This document shows positions 36,901-44,424 of a stretch of DNA of 53,053 bases, one piece after another. The notes under the pieces were generated by a model. It worked only from the letters and a program-made list of their open reading frames with translations, did not search any database and had not been told where the DNA came from. The position numbers and the translations under genes were made by a program. Positions within the stretch are counted from its first letter, which is position 1; each line of letters opens with the position of its first letter. The DNA comes from an uncultured Lachnospiraceae bacterium (GTDB lineage Bacteria; Bacillota; Clostridia; Lachnospirales; Lachnospiraceae). The DNA is taken from the NCBI GenBank assembly GCA_944384155.1, contig CALWSG010000016.1:1-53053 (forward strand), in the 5' to 3' direction.

Positions 36901-37499
36901 ATATAGAGAAGGATTTATATAACGGAGATGAGGTTAATGATATGTGCGGACTTGCATATTTAAAATATATGTCTGAGAGGGAGGAGATTTCTTCTAAGGA
37001 GGCAGAAATATGCAAATGTCTCATATATGATTTAAAAAAGGTAAATAAGGTATTTGAGTTTTATAAAAAATTTAAAAAGTATTTTAGCATTCCTTATGAT
37101 ATTTCCCATAAGACAGTTGTAGAATACCGCACTAATCCTGAAAATAAAGTATATATACACTATATATCCGGAAACGGCAGCACGGATGAAGAAAAATATA
37201 AAGTATCACTTATGACAAATGTGGCAGGGGGAGTGTTTACCTATGCTTTTGTACTGTTCTACGGGGAAAATATACAGTATTATATAACAGAGGAGAATAG
37301 GGGACAGACAGCAGTAACAGAAAGCAGGAATTTAAAAATAACAGAAGTGGATTTTTCGGGGGACGGCACACATTACGGAATGATAAATGATATACTTGTA
37401 TGCAGGGAGATGAAGGAGGAAAAAACCTTTGAAAAAATGGCGGAGGATTATATTATAAAGAGAGAGCTGATAAATACAGTATTTGAAATAAAAAAATAA
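33939..37499 (+). CDS. Giant beta-sandwich/helical-repeat protein (DUF5717-like)
   Basis: 1,186 residues, no signal peptide or membrane helix, so cytoplasmic. Two N-terminal beta-sandwich regions (about residues 12-112 and 190-300, with strand-rich PVIEVSADEIILNIEAER and FSYYIKQKKLHVG) resemble Ig-like domains. About 750 residues of alpha-helical repeats follow, TPR/HEAT-like, rich in Tyr, Glu and Lys, and a C-terminal beta-rich domain (~1055-1150). From memory this matches the DUF5717 family of Lachnospiraceae. AGGTGG lies 8 bases before the ATG at 33939; the ATG at 33933 is too close. It is the first gene of a four-gene unit with gaps of 12-23 bases. It probably acts as a large scaffold; no enzyme motif was seen. 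Confidence 0.8.
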   Translation: MKELIDKLSLGVIEYTKPVIEVSADEIILNIEAERVYEGSFKIISANEMPLKGIIYSTDNRLSIINGQFIGTDNTIRYKVDTKYSDISEEIKGNINIISNGGELSIPFTVSVVATGADTTQGIIKNLFHFANLVQTSYDEAVKLFKSPSFSHIFLENNLPLMAVYNGLIGSTDVNTAMEEFLIAANKKKAVSISVSKEGEEYRNINEDYGDVITISKDTWGYVNIAVDVVGDFIGVDRKNVTGSEFAGNKYEFSYYIKQKKLHVGKNQGKIIFSTLGKSICFNVSVYIDKNRERRERSREIKSLLKEILNKYLDFRMHKIDVNQWVEASNDLITRARGIEDSIFLKLLQAHVYITRGNENDGTWLLENIAEDILPVRDSNVELYCYYLYVRTIQKRDVRFTKEAIEKIRQYYENGYDSWKILWVLLFVDEVYDNNITIKLIRIKDKYISGMRSPLLYFEALSCFNEIPELLRVMDDFEIQVLNFGIKRDFINKKLALRINDIARTERKFNPIVFNIMTSLYEKYCDDSILESICIMLIKCTRTDGKYFKWFSKCVDKEMKITSLYEYYMYTINDEFTDVIPQIVMMYFIYNSKSLPDEKEDLLYANIIKNKNRIPVIYNLYKAQIEKYGARNVAAGRINRNLAVIYKDIFTKAMIGSELADRLGDILSTYEICCDADDIREIVIVHKEINELRKYKLKNGKAYAQIYTEDAAVIFEDIWGNRHYQSVEYEKHKLFDMEEYLKMCYEMSQDNRNLVLYFGDRYLKYRKNAGKSIEILKALANINELVIPFKLMIEKKIADYYSINYDGDSLDEYLENVDADNLGTAVRVKIMEMAVIRGLYDRAYELISKYGFYNMEPRRILKCAAKFIDTGELEEDALVVDMAAFAFERGKYNEQSLIYLGKYFNGTTKQLLKIWKAAKDFECESRDLEEKIIVQVLFSGAYVGRTDDIYASYCMKGAKEKVKKAYLFSKSYDYFARERIVEESIFKYIEKDLYNGDEVNDMCGLAYLKYMSEREEISSKEAEICKCLIYDLKKVNKVFEFYKKFKKYFSIPYDISHKTVVEYRTNPENKVYIHYISGNGSTDEEKYKVSLMTNVAGGVFTYAFVLFYGENIQYYITEENRGQTAVTESRNLKITEVDFSGDGTHYGMINDILVCREMKEEKTFEKMAEDYIIKRELINTVFEIKK

Positions 37500-37514
37500 T
37501 ATAGGGAGAATACG

Positions 37515-38762
37515 ATGGAAAAAACCATATGGGCAATGGGTATTGACATAACTAAAGAATATATGCAGATAAGCTGTCAGGAACGTGGGGATATGGAACC
37601 GGTGTCTGTAAGTGCAAGTACAGATGACGAAAAATATCTTATCCCCTCATTGCTTTATTTCAGAGAAGAAAATGATACATGGTATATAGGAGAGCAGGCA
37701 TTATTTAACAGCCGCAGTGATAAAAGACCATGTTTTGAATTTGACAGGGATATAAAAAATAACTTAAAATACATGTCAATTCTTATGGGAGAGCTTATAG
37801 ACCTTGCCAAAAAGACTCAGGGCTTTGAAGCTTCACAGATGATATGCGTCACTTTGGAAGACTATGATTTAAATATAATAAGGAATATATTTGAGGCATT
37901 TGTATCACTTGGATATGACAGTGACAGGATAAGGGTGATAAACCATGATGAAGCATTTATTTATTACACCATAAATCAGAAAAAGGATTTGTGGGTCAAT
38001 GATGTTGCACTTTTTGATTTCGATAAAAATCATTTAAGCTACAGGCGTATGCATGAAATAAGGTTAAACACACCTTCTGTCTTATCTGTCACAAGGGAGG
38101 ATTTAAGCAGGGATATATATTACCATATGTTAGACAGTGCCCATGAAAGAAAGAGAGCGGACAGTATTCTGTCAGATTATATACGTCAGGAATTTAAAAG
38201 AAATATTGTGTGTACCGTGTTTCTTACAGGAGAGGGTTTTTATGATGACTGGTATACAGAATCCCTTAAGGAAATGTGGGGAAGCAGAAGAAGAATATTT
38301 AAGGGGTATAATCTCTTTGTAAAGGGTGCATGTTACGCCGCTTCAGAAAAAAAAGAAGGAATGGCGGAAAAAACACATATTTTCCGGTGCAGCGGAAGGA
38401 CAAAGGCAGATATAGGGCTTCTTATAAACAGTCAGGGAAAAAATATGACAATAACACTTTCCCCGGCAGGAACTAACTGGTATGAAGCAGGAGCCAAGGT
38501 GGAGTGTATACTTGATAATGTGACAGAGATAAATCTTGTTATAGTGTCAGTTATGGACGGTGCTTCACAAAATAAAACAATAGATTTAAGCAGCTTTCCC
38601 GAAAGACCAAATAAAACAACAAGAGTACGGATTTCACTTGCATACAAAAATAATGATGTGTTTGAGGTGCTGGTGGAGGATATGGGATTTGGAGAATTAT
38701 TTAAGTCATCAGGAAAGACAGTTCAGGAAATAATATCAATAGATGATTTATTCAGCATATAA
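37515..38762 (+). CDS. Degenerate Hsp70/actin-fold protein (DUF5716-like)
   Basis: 415 residues. The layout follows DnaK: MGIDITKEYMQIS (residues 8-20, phosphate-1 position), LIPSLLYFR...WYIGEQALF (DnaK TPS..F...VG..A), RVINHDEAFIYYTIN (140-154; DnaK RIINEPTAAALAY), VALFDFDKNHLSYRRM (164-179; phosphate-2 DLGGGT position), CTVFLTGEGF...VKGACYAA (233-276; adenosine motif), then a beta domain (~295-395) like the Hsp70 substrate-binding sandwich. The glycines and threonines that hold ATP phosphates are replaced, so it may be a pseudo-ATPase. It lies 15 bases after the giant gene. I recall a family name DUF5716; the Hsp70 relation is my inference. Confidence 0.75.
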   Translation: MEKTIWAMGIDITKEYMQISCQERGDMEPVSVSASTDDEKYLIPSLLYFREENDTWYIGEQALFNSRSDKRPCFEFDRDIKNNLKYMSILMGELIDLAKKTQGFEASQMICVTLEDYDLNIIRNIFEAFVSLGYDSDRIRVINHDEAFIYYTINQKKDLWVNDVALFDFDKNHLSYRRMHEIRLNTPSVLSVTREDLSRDIYYHMLDSAHERKRADSILSDYIRQEFKRNIVCTVFLTGEGFYDDWYTESLKEMWGSRRRIFKGYNLFVKGACYAASEKKEGMAEKTHIFRCSGRTKADIGLLINSQGKNMTITLSPAGTNWYEAGAKVECILDNVTEINLVIVSVMDGASQNKTIDLSSFPERPNKTTRVRISLAYKNNDVFEVLVEDMGFGELFKSSGKTVQEIISIDDLFSI

Positions 38763-38785
38763 AACATGAAGGAAAGGGAGTAAGG

Positions 38786-39613
38786 ATGAGTGGATTACTA
38801 TTATGTACAAAAACAGCAAAAAGACCATTAACCATAAAAGATTCGGGCATTAATCTTTATTCCATGGAGGAGCTTTGCTACTATATATATAATAACATTT
38901 ATATAATTGAACCTGAGTTTTTCAGCAAAGAGCTGATAGAGTTTTTGGAAAAAGAGCTGGAGCTTGAAAAAACGGCAAAAAAACTTAAGGATCAGATTTT
39001 TAGAAATGAATCATACATAAATATGATAAGAACCATACTGGAAGGCGGATTTTATTACTCAGACGAAGAGATGGGACAGATAGAGGAAGTTTTGGCAGAT
39101 TTGGGAAAGAAGTCTCAGGGAGACAGAATGAAATTCAAGGCAGATATGATGGCAGAGCAGGGAAAATATGAAAAGGCATTAAATGCATACAGAAGTCTTT
39201 TGGAAGCAAAGTATAATGCTGAACAGACAAAGCTTTTAGGGGATATATGGAATAATATGGGGGTGATATATGCAAGAATGTTTTTGTTTGAGGATGCACT
39301 TTGTTGTTTTCAAAAAGCGTATAATATGGAGGGGGAGCAGGAGTATAGGGATAATATTATATGCAGCCTGATTTTTATGGAGAATAAGGAAAAATTTTGT
39401 GAGCTTATGGAGACGTATAATATATCAGAGGAAACGGCGGATAGGTACAGAAGGGCAGTTATGATGGCAGAGGAGGAGGTAAGGAATAATCCCGGCATAA
39501 TACATGAAACAGAAATGTTTAAATATACTGCGGACAAAGAGCTTGGAAGCTACTACAGTGATGTTGACAGTGTTCTTGATAAGTGGAAGCAGGAGTACAG
39601 AGAGCATATATAG
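38786..39613 (+). CDS. TPR-containing protein in the Hsp70-like operon
   Basis: 275 residues, soluble. Residues 115-142 (ADMMAEQGKYEKALNAYRSLL) and 152-185 (DIWNNMGVIYARMFLFEDAL) are two tetratricopeptide repeats; the rest is helical and charged. No catalytic motif. Such proteins usually dock partner tails, and its operon position suggests it links the Hsp70-like and coiled-coil proteins. GGGAG lies about 6 bases before the ATG. Its stop codon is followed directly by the GGAG of the next gene. Confidence 0.75.
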   Translation: MSGLLLCTKTAKRPLTIKDSGINLYSMEELCYYIYNNIYIIEPEFFSKELIEFLEKELELEKTAKKLKDQIFRNESYINMIRTILEGGFYYSDEEMGQIEEVLADLGKKSQGDRMKFKADMMAEQGKYEKALNAYRSLLEAKYNAEQTKLLGDIWNNMGVIYARMFLFEDALCCFQKAYNMEGEQEYRDNIICSLIFMENKEKFCELMETYNISEETADRYRRAVMMAEEEVRNNPGIIHETEMFKYTADKELGSYYSDVDSVLDKWKQEYREHI

Positions 39614-39625
39614 ATGGAGATTAAA

Positions 39626-40813
39626 ATGAGATTATTTTCAGGAAGAATGCAAAAAGAGAATATTGAAGATATAAAAGAAAGCAGTACCGGAATCGGTGAA
39701 GAAGCTTTCTCATTGTCAGAGGACAATCAGTATACAAAGACAAAGGAGCAGATGCTTCAGTATGCAGAAAATTGCTGTGATCAGATGATTATGTGTCAGA
39801 AAAGGCTTGAAACTGCAAAAAAGGAATATGGTGAGGTAAATCATTATCTTACTGATATAAGCACTATAGAAAATCTGGAGGGGGAAAAAAAAGAAAATCT
39901 TATATTTGAGGCAAAGAGGATAGAAACCTTGAAGGAGGATAAAAAAAGCTGCAAATCCTCGGCTGCAAAAATGTCAGAAAAGAAATATGAATATATAAGC
40001 AGCCATGAAAGTGAAATGCCAAAGATACTTAAGGAGCTGAAGGAAAGTGAAGATGAATTTCAGGCTGTAAAGGCAGACCTTCATAATATAGAAGGGGAAA
40101 AATCCGCCTTAAAATATGAAAGAAAATTATGTATTCAGAGAATGAACGGTTTAAGAAAGCTGTTAAAGCTGGTGCTTTTATTAACTGCTATTTTGCTGGC
40201 AGCCTTTGCATACGGCCAGTATAAAGGAGAATACGATTATACTATAGGGTTCTATATAGTTATAGTTACGGCTATGGCAATAATAGCCGTTATATTTTCC
40301 GTTAATCAGAATCAGACAAGAAAACTAAAGATAACAGAGCTTAAATTAAATAAGGCAATAGGGCTTCTAAACAGGTATAAGCTGAGATATGTAAATATAA
40401 AAAGCAGTCTTGATTATTTTTATCAGATATACGGAGCTGCCAATTCCTATGAGCTTAGCAATCTTTGGAGGATATATCTTACATCGAAAAAAGAGAGGGA
40501 GGCTTATTTTACCATGTCAGACAATCTGTATAAATCTGTGGAAAATTATATGAGCATTATAAACTCCCTTAATTTGTACGATTCATCTGTATGGAATTAT
40601 CAGACCAAGGCTGTTATAAATAGGGAAGAAATGGATATTATACGTGAAACCCTTTACAGAAGAAGAGAGTCATTAAGAAAGAATATTGATTATAATAATG
40701 AAGTTATATACAGGTCGAAGGAAAAAATAAAAGAGCTTATAGAGAGGGAGCCTTCATTGTCAGAGGACATTTTGGCAATGCTTGACAGAAAGACAGAAAA
40801 TGAGGAATGGTAA
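39626..40813 (+). CDS. Double-TM coiled-coil membrane protein in the Hsp70-like operon
   Basis: 395 residues. A long charged coiled-coil-like region (about residues 40-175), two membrane helices close together (about 179-197 and 205-225, separated by a short GQYKGEYDY loop), then a second helical cytoplasmic region (226-395). Both ends would be cytoplasmic with a tiny outside hairpin, making it a membrane anchor for the soluble partners. GGAG is 6 bases before the ATG at 39626; an ATG at 39614 has none. It is the last gene of the unit; no clear terminator before the pfl promoter. Family not recognised. Confidence 0.75.
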   Translation: MRLFSGRMQKENIEDIKESSTGIGEEAFSLSEDNQYTKTKEQMLQYAENCCDQMIMCQKRLETAKKEYGEVNHYLTDISTIENLEGEKKENLIFEAKRIETLKEDKKSCKSSAAKMSEKKYEYISSHESEMPKILKELKESEDEFQAVKADLHNIEGEKSALKYERKLCIQRMNGLRKLLKLVLLLTAILLAAFAYGQYKGEYDYTIGFYIVIVTAMAIIAVIFSVNQNQTRKLKITELKLNKAIGLLNRYKLRYVNIKSSLDYFYQIYGAANSYELSNLWRIYLTSKKEREAYFTMSDNLYKSVENYMSIINSLNLYDSSVWNYQTKAVINREEMDIIRETLYRRRESLRKNIDYNNEVIYRSKEKIKELIEREPSLSEDILAMLDRKTENEEW

Positions 40814-40880
40814 TATGGGAGTAAAGGAATGATTAATAGAAATATACGTCTTTGTTTTTAATTAAGTACAAGGAAATCTA

Positions 40881-40909
40881 TTGACTTGTATACAAGAGTT
40901 AAATATAAT
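40881..40909 (+). promoter_or_regulatory. Strong sigma-A promoter of pflB
   Basis: TTGACT (40881-40886), 17 bases, TATAAT (40904-40909). The leader of about 90 bases contains the dyad GGAAATTTCC but no known riboswitch. Confidence 0.85.
40885..40896. promoter_or_regulatory. Palindromic operator inside the pflB promoter
   Basis: CTTGTATACAAG is a perfect 12-bp palindrome overlapping the end of the -35 box and filling most of the spacer. It matches the core of the Bacillus GntR operator as I recall it, so a GntR-family repressor is a candidate. A bound protein would block RNA polymerase. Confidence 0.5.
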
Positions 40910-41007
40910 AAGCATTAAGGAAGGAAATTTCCTAAGCTATTTATGTAAGGCACATTTAAGAGAGCAGCAAAGGATTTACAAGTAAAATTTATAGGAGGAA
41001 TTACAAA

Positions 41008-43137
41008 ATGAGTAAGGTTATGCAGCCGGAATGGAACGAATTTGTATCAGGCAAGTGGAATGAAGAAATTAATGTAAGAGATTTTATCCAGAGAAATTAT
41101 ACTGAATACGACGGTACAAATGAATTTTTATCAGGTCCAACAGAAAAGACGTCAGCTTTATGGGCACAGGTTATGGATTTATTTAAGCAGGAACGTGAAA
41201 AGGGCGGTGTGTTAGATTGTGAGACATCAATACCTTCTACAATTACAGCTTACGGTGCTGCGTATATAGATAAAGATAAAGAAGAAATAGTAGGATTACA
41301 GACAGATAAACCGTTAAAGAGAGCATTTATGCCTTTCGGAGGTATCCGTACAGCAGTTTCCGCATGTAAGTCATACGGATATGAGCCTGACCCTAAGACA
41401 GTAAAAATATTTAACGATTACAGAAAAACACATAATCAGGCAGTATTTGATGTATACACACCGGAGATGAAGGCAGCAAGACATGCACATATTATTACAG
41501 GTCTTCCTGATGCATACGGAAGAGGACGTATTATCGGTGACTACAGAAGAGTGGCACTTTACGGTGTAGACAGATTAATAGAGGATAAGAAGGAGCAGCT
41601 TTCCAATACAACAGGAAGAATGACAGGAGAGAAAATAAGACTTCGTGAGGAATTGGCAGAGCAGATAAGAGCTTTAGGAGAATTAAAGCAGTTAGGCGAG
41701 ATTTACGGCTATGATATTTCAAGACCTGCAAGCGATATAAAGGAAGCTATACAGTGGGTATACTTTGGATATCTTGCGGCAGTTAAGGAACAGAACGGTG
41801 CAGCAATGTCACTTGGACGTACATCTACATTCCTTGATATTTATGCAGAGAGAGACTTAAGGGCAGGCAAGTATACAGAGGAGCAGATTCAGGAGATGAT
41901 AGACCACTTCATAATGAAGCTTAGAATGGTTAGATTTGCAAGAATTCCTGAATATAATGCACTTTTTGCAGGAGATCCTACATGGGTAACTGAATCCCTT
42001 GGTGGTATGGGTATTGACGGAAGATCAATGGTTACAAAGATGTCCTTCAGATATTTAAATACACTTGATAACCTGGGAACATCTCCTGAGCCGAATATGA
42101 CCGTTCTTTGGTCAACAAGACTTCCAAATAACTGGAAGAAATATTGTGCTGAGATGTCCATTAAGTCATCAGCTATTCAGTATGAAAATGATGATATGAT
42201 GAGAGTAACACACGGAGATGATTATGCTATTGCCTGCTGTGTATCTTCAATGAGAGTAGGTAAGGAAATGCAGTTCTTCGGAGCAAGAGCAAACCTTGCA
42301 AAATGTTTATTATACGCTATCAACGGCGGTGTTGATGAGAAGCTGTTAACACAGGTAGGACCAAAGTACAGACCAATCACATCTGAGTACCTTGACTTTG
42401 ATGATGTTATGGAGAAGTATGATGACATGATGGAGTGGCTTGCTAATCTCTATGTGAATACATTAAATGTTATCCATTACTGCCATGACAAGTACTGCTA
42501 TGAGAAGCTTCAGATGTCTCTCCATGACAGAGATGTTAAGAGATGGTTTGCTACAGGTATTGCAGGTCTCTCAGTAGTTGCAGATTCACTTAGTGCAATT
42601 AAGTATGCTAAGGTTAAGACTGTAAGAAATGAGCAGGGCATTGTAGTAGATTATGAAATCGAGGGAGATTTCCCTAAATACGGAAACAATGATGACAGAG
42701 TAGATGAGATTGCAGTAGATGTTGTAAAGAGATTTATGGATAAGGTTAGACATAACCACACATACAGACACTCAATTCCTACAACATCAATCCTTACAAT
42801 TACATCAAATGTATCATATGGTAAGAATACAGGCTCAACACCTGACGGAAGAAAGGCAGGAATACCTTTGGCTCCTGGTGCTAACCCAATGCACGGACGT
42901 GATTCACACGGTGCTTTGGCATCACTTTCATCAGTGGCTAAGCTTCCATTTAAGGATGCACAGGATGGTATATCAAATACATTTACAATCCTTCCAAATG
43001 CGTTAGGTAAGGACAGCTTATTTGTAGGAGATATTGATGTGGATATTAAGCTTACAGATGAGCAGATAGCAGAGCTTGAAAAAGGCAATGGCTGCGGACC
43101 TGATGAAGCATGCAATATTCCTAATTTAAATGTATAA
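41008..43137 (+). CDS. pflB: Pyruvate formate-lyase catalytic core lacking the glycyl-radical domain
   Basis: 709 residues. The body matches PflB throughout: [16 protein letters not shown], the catalytic Cys pair in [10 protein letters not shown] (Cys410, Cys411), [20 protein letters not shown], and [11 protein letters not shown] near residue 668. Family members of ~750 residues then continue with the glycyl-radical domain ending RVSGYAV; here the homology stops and a 39-residue acidic tail ends in [15 protein letters not shown]. The missing domain is encoded by the next gene. The enzyme converts pyruvate and CoA to formate and acetyl-CoA. GGAGG precedes the ATG by about 8 bases. Its strong promoter suggests high expression. 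Confidence 0.93.
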   Translation: MSKVMQPEWNEFVSGKWNEEINVRDFIQRNYTEYDGTNEFLSGPTEKTSALWAQVMDLFKQEREKGGVLDCETSIPSTITAYGAAYIDKDKEEIVGLQTDKPLKRAFMPFGGIRTAVSACKSYGYEPDPKTVKIFNDYRKTHNQAVFDVYTPEMKAARHAHIITGLPDAYGRGRIIGDYRRVALYGVDRLIEDKKEQLSNTTGRMTGEKIRLREELAEQIRALGELKQLGEIYGYDISRPASDIKEAIQWVYFGYLAAVKEQNGAAMSLGRTSTFLDIYAERDLRAGKYTEEQIQEMIDHFIMKLRMVRFARIPEYNALFAGDPTWVTESLGGMGIDGRSMVTKMSFRYLNTLDNLGTSPEPNMTVLWSTRLPNNWKKYCAEMSIKSSAIQYENDDMMRVTHGDDYAIACCVSSMRVGKEMQFFGARANLAKCLLYAINGGVDEKLLTQVGPKYRPITSEYLDFDDVMEKYDDMMEWLANLYVNTLNVIHYCHDKYCYEKLQMSLHDRDVKRWFATGIAGLSVVADSLSAIKYAKVKTVRNEQGIVVDYEIEGDFPKYGNNDDRVDEIAVDVVKRFMDKVRHNHTYRHSIPTTSILTITSNVSYGKNTGSTPDGRKAGIPLAPGANPMHGRDSHGALASLSSVAKLPFKDAQDGISNTFTILPNALGKDSLFVGDIDVDIKLTDEQIAELEKGNGCGPDEACNIPNLNV

Positions 43138-43163
43138 GCATAAACTCAGTAATGATTACACTT

Positions 43164-43179
43164 AAGGCTTATAAGCCTT
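43164..43179. repeat. 16-bp perfect palindrome between pflB and the glycyl-radical gene
   Basis: AAGGCTTATAAGCCTT is fully self-complementary and lies 27 bases after the pflB stop. With no T-run it is more likely an mRNA processing, stability or attenuating hairpin, or a protein site, than a terminator. Confidence 0.45.
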
Positions 43180-43209
43180 ATAAGCAACAGTTATATGTAA
43201 ATATTTGAA

Positions 43210-43226
43210 TGTATCAAAAGGATACA
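43210..43226 (+). promoter_or_regulatory. Hairpin just ahead of the glycyl-radical gene RBS
   Basis: TGTATC (43210-43215), loop AAAAG, GATACA (43221-43226), ending 4 bases before AAGGAG. It could affect translation or protect a processed transcript 5' end. Confidence 0.4.
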
Positions 43227-43242
43227 CAGAAAGGAGATTACT

Positions 43243-43494
43243 ATGGCAGACGTAAAAGTAACAGAGGCACAGAAGGATAACTTAATTTCTTTATTAGACG
43301 GATATGTTCAGAAGGGCGGACATCATTTAAATGTTAATGTTTTAGTAAAAGAGACATTACTTGATGCACAGGCACATCCTGAAAATTATCCTCAGCTTAC
43401 AATCCGTGTATCAGGATATGCCGTAAACTTTATTAAATTAACAAAAGAGCAGCAGGATGACGTTATTTCACGTACATTCCACCAGGCAATCTAA
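43243..43494 (+). CDS. grcA: Stand-alone glycyl-radical domain of pyruvate formate-lyase (GrcA-like)
   Basis: 83 residues. After a short N-terminal helix ([20 protein letters not shown]) it carries [34 protein letters not shown] and [15 protein letters not shown], the exact C-terminal glycyl-radical segment of PflB; Gly58 is the radical residue. E. coli GrcA (YfiD) is a similar spare part, but there full-length PflB exists; here the adjacent pflB lacks this domain, so this protein should be an obligatory second subunit (inference). Start: AAGGAG 6 bases upstream. Same reading frame phase as pflB but separated by 105 bases with several in-frame stops. A terminator follows. Confidence 0.92.
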   Translation: MADVKVTEAQKDNLISLLDGYVQKGGHHLNVNVLVKETLLDAQAHPENYPQLTIRVSGYAVNFIKLTKEQQDDVISRTFHQAI

Positions 43495-43522
43495 ATAAAA
43501 GGAATATAATCCTTTAAAAATG

Positions 43523-43575
43523 GCTCCTCTTATGATAGACTATTTATAGCTCTATTGTAAGGAGGAGCATTTTTA
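43523..43575 (+). terminator. Terminator after the pflB-grcA unit
   Basis: GCTCCTC (43523-43529) pairs with GAGGAGC (43562-43568), followed by ATTTTTATTTT. The loop is long (32 bases), with further weak pairing inside. Confidence 0.6.
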
Positions 43576-43612
43576 TTTTAAAATATCTTTATAAGAAGGG
43601 AGTATAAAGGAT

Positions 43613-44398
43613 ATGGCATCAGCATTTATGGGAATATTTTCCATATTATCGGCAATATGCTTTATTTATTATATTATTATTGTAGTATATGCGGGCTTTG
43701 GCTCCTCATTTGCAGGCTTCTGGCTATTGGCAGGAGCAGGCTTTGGACTTTTGTCAGTATTATTTTATTTTGATAGGAAAATTCATATAATTTCAAAAAT
43801 TCCAAAGCCTGTTATTATATCAGTGTGCGGCATAATAGGGGCAGGGGTTATATTATTTGTATTTCTTTTTGGATGTGTTGTGAGGGGAATGGTATCAAAA
43901 CCGGAAAATAAGGCAGACTACATTATAGTGCTTGGAGCACAGATACGGGGAGACAGAATAACAAAATCTTTAAGAAAAAGGCTTGATGCGGCAATAGAAT
44001 ATTATAATACAGATAATACAGCTACTATCATAGTGTCAGGCGGACAAGGTGAGGGAGAGAATACATCAGAAGCTTTTGCCATGAAAAAATATCTTATGGA
44101 GCATGAAATTCCTGAGGATAGCATTATAATGGAGGACAAGTCATCTACAACAAATGAAAATCTTAAATTTAGCTATAAAATAATATGTGATGCAGGAGAT
44201 GAGGATGCTAATATACTTATATGCTCAAATAATTTTCATATATTCAGGGCTGTCAGACTGGCAAAGCATATAGGAATAAAAAATGTAGAGGGACTGGCGG
44301 CACAAAGTGATAATAAGCTGATTGTGAATTATATGGTAAGAGACAGCTTTGCCATATTTAAGGAATTTCTGCTTGGAAATATTAGTGTTACAGATTAG
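43613..44398 (+). CDS. YdcF/SanA-family membrane protein (DUF218)
   Basis: 261 residues. Three to four membrane helices in the first ~95 residues, then an extracytoplasmic DUF218 domain: KADYIIVLGAQIRGDRIT, IIVSGGQGEGENTSEAFAM, MEDKSSTTNENLKFSY and ILICSNNFHIFRAVRLAK, the standard motifs. The family is linked to envelope integrity (ElyC/SanA), with no proven activity. It sits between the pfl subunit genes and the activase gene, separated from the former by a terminator and 26 bases from the latter, so it is likely cotranscribed with pflA. Its functional link to pyruvate formate-lyase is doubtful. Confidence 0.85.
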   Translation: MASAFMGIFSILSAICFIYYIIIVVYAGFGSSFAGFWLLAGAGFGLLSVLFYFDRKIHIISKIPKPVIISVCGIIGAGVILFVFLFGCVVRGMVSKPENKADYIIVLGAQIRGDRITKSLRKRLDAAIEYYNTDNTATIIVSGGQGEGENTSEAFAMKKYLMEHEIPEDSIIMEDKSSTTNENLKFSYKIICDAGDEDANILICSNNFHIFRAVRLAKHIGIKNVEGLAAQSDNKLIVNYMVRDSFAIFKEFLLGNISVTD

Positions 44399-44424
44399 AG
44401 ATTAAGGAAAGTGAGGCATAAAAC

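Noticed and set aside
43135..43242. Sequencing frameshift or readthrough explaining the split pyruvate formate-lyase
   Set aside because: The two genes are in the same frame phase, but the gap has several in-frame stops, no homology to PflB, and its own ribosome binding site, so no single error or readthrough restores one chain.
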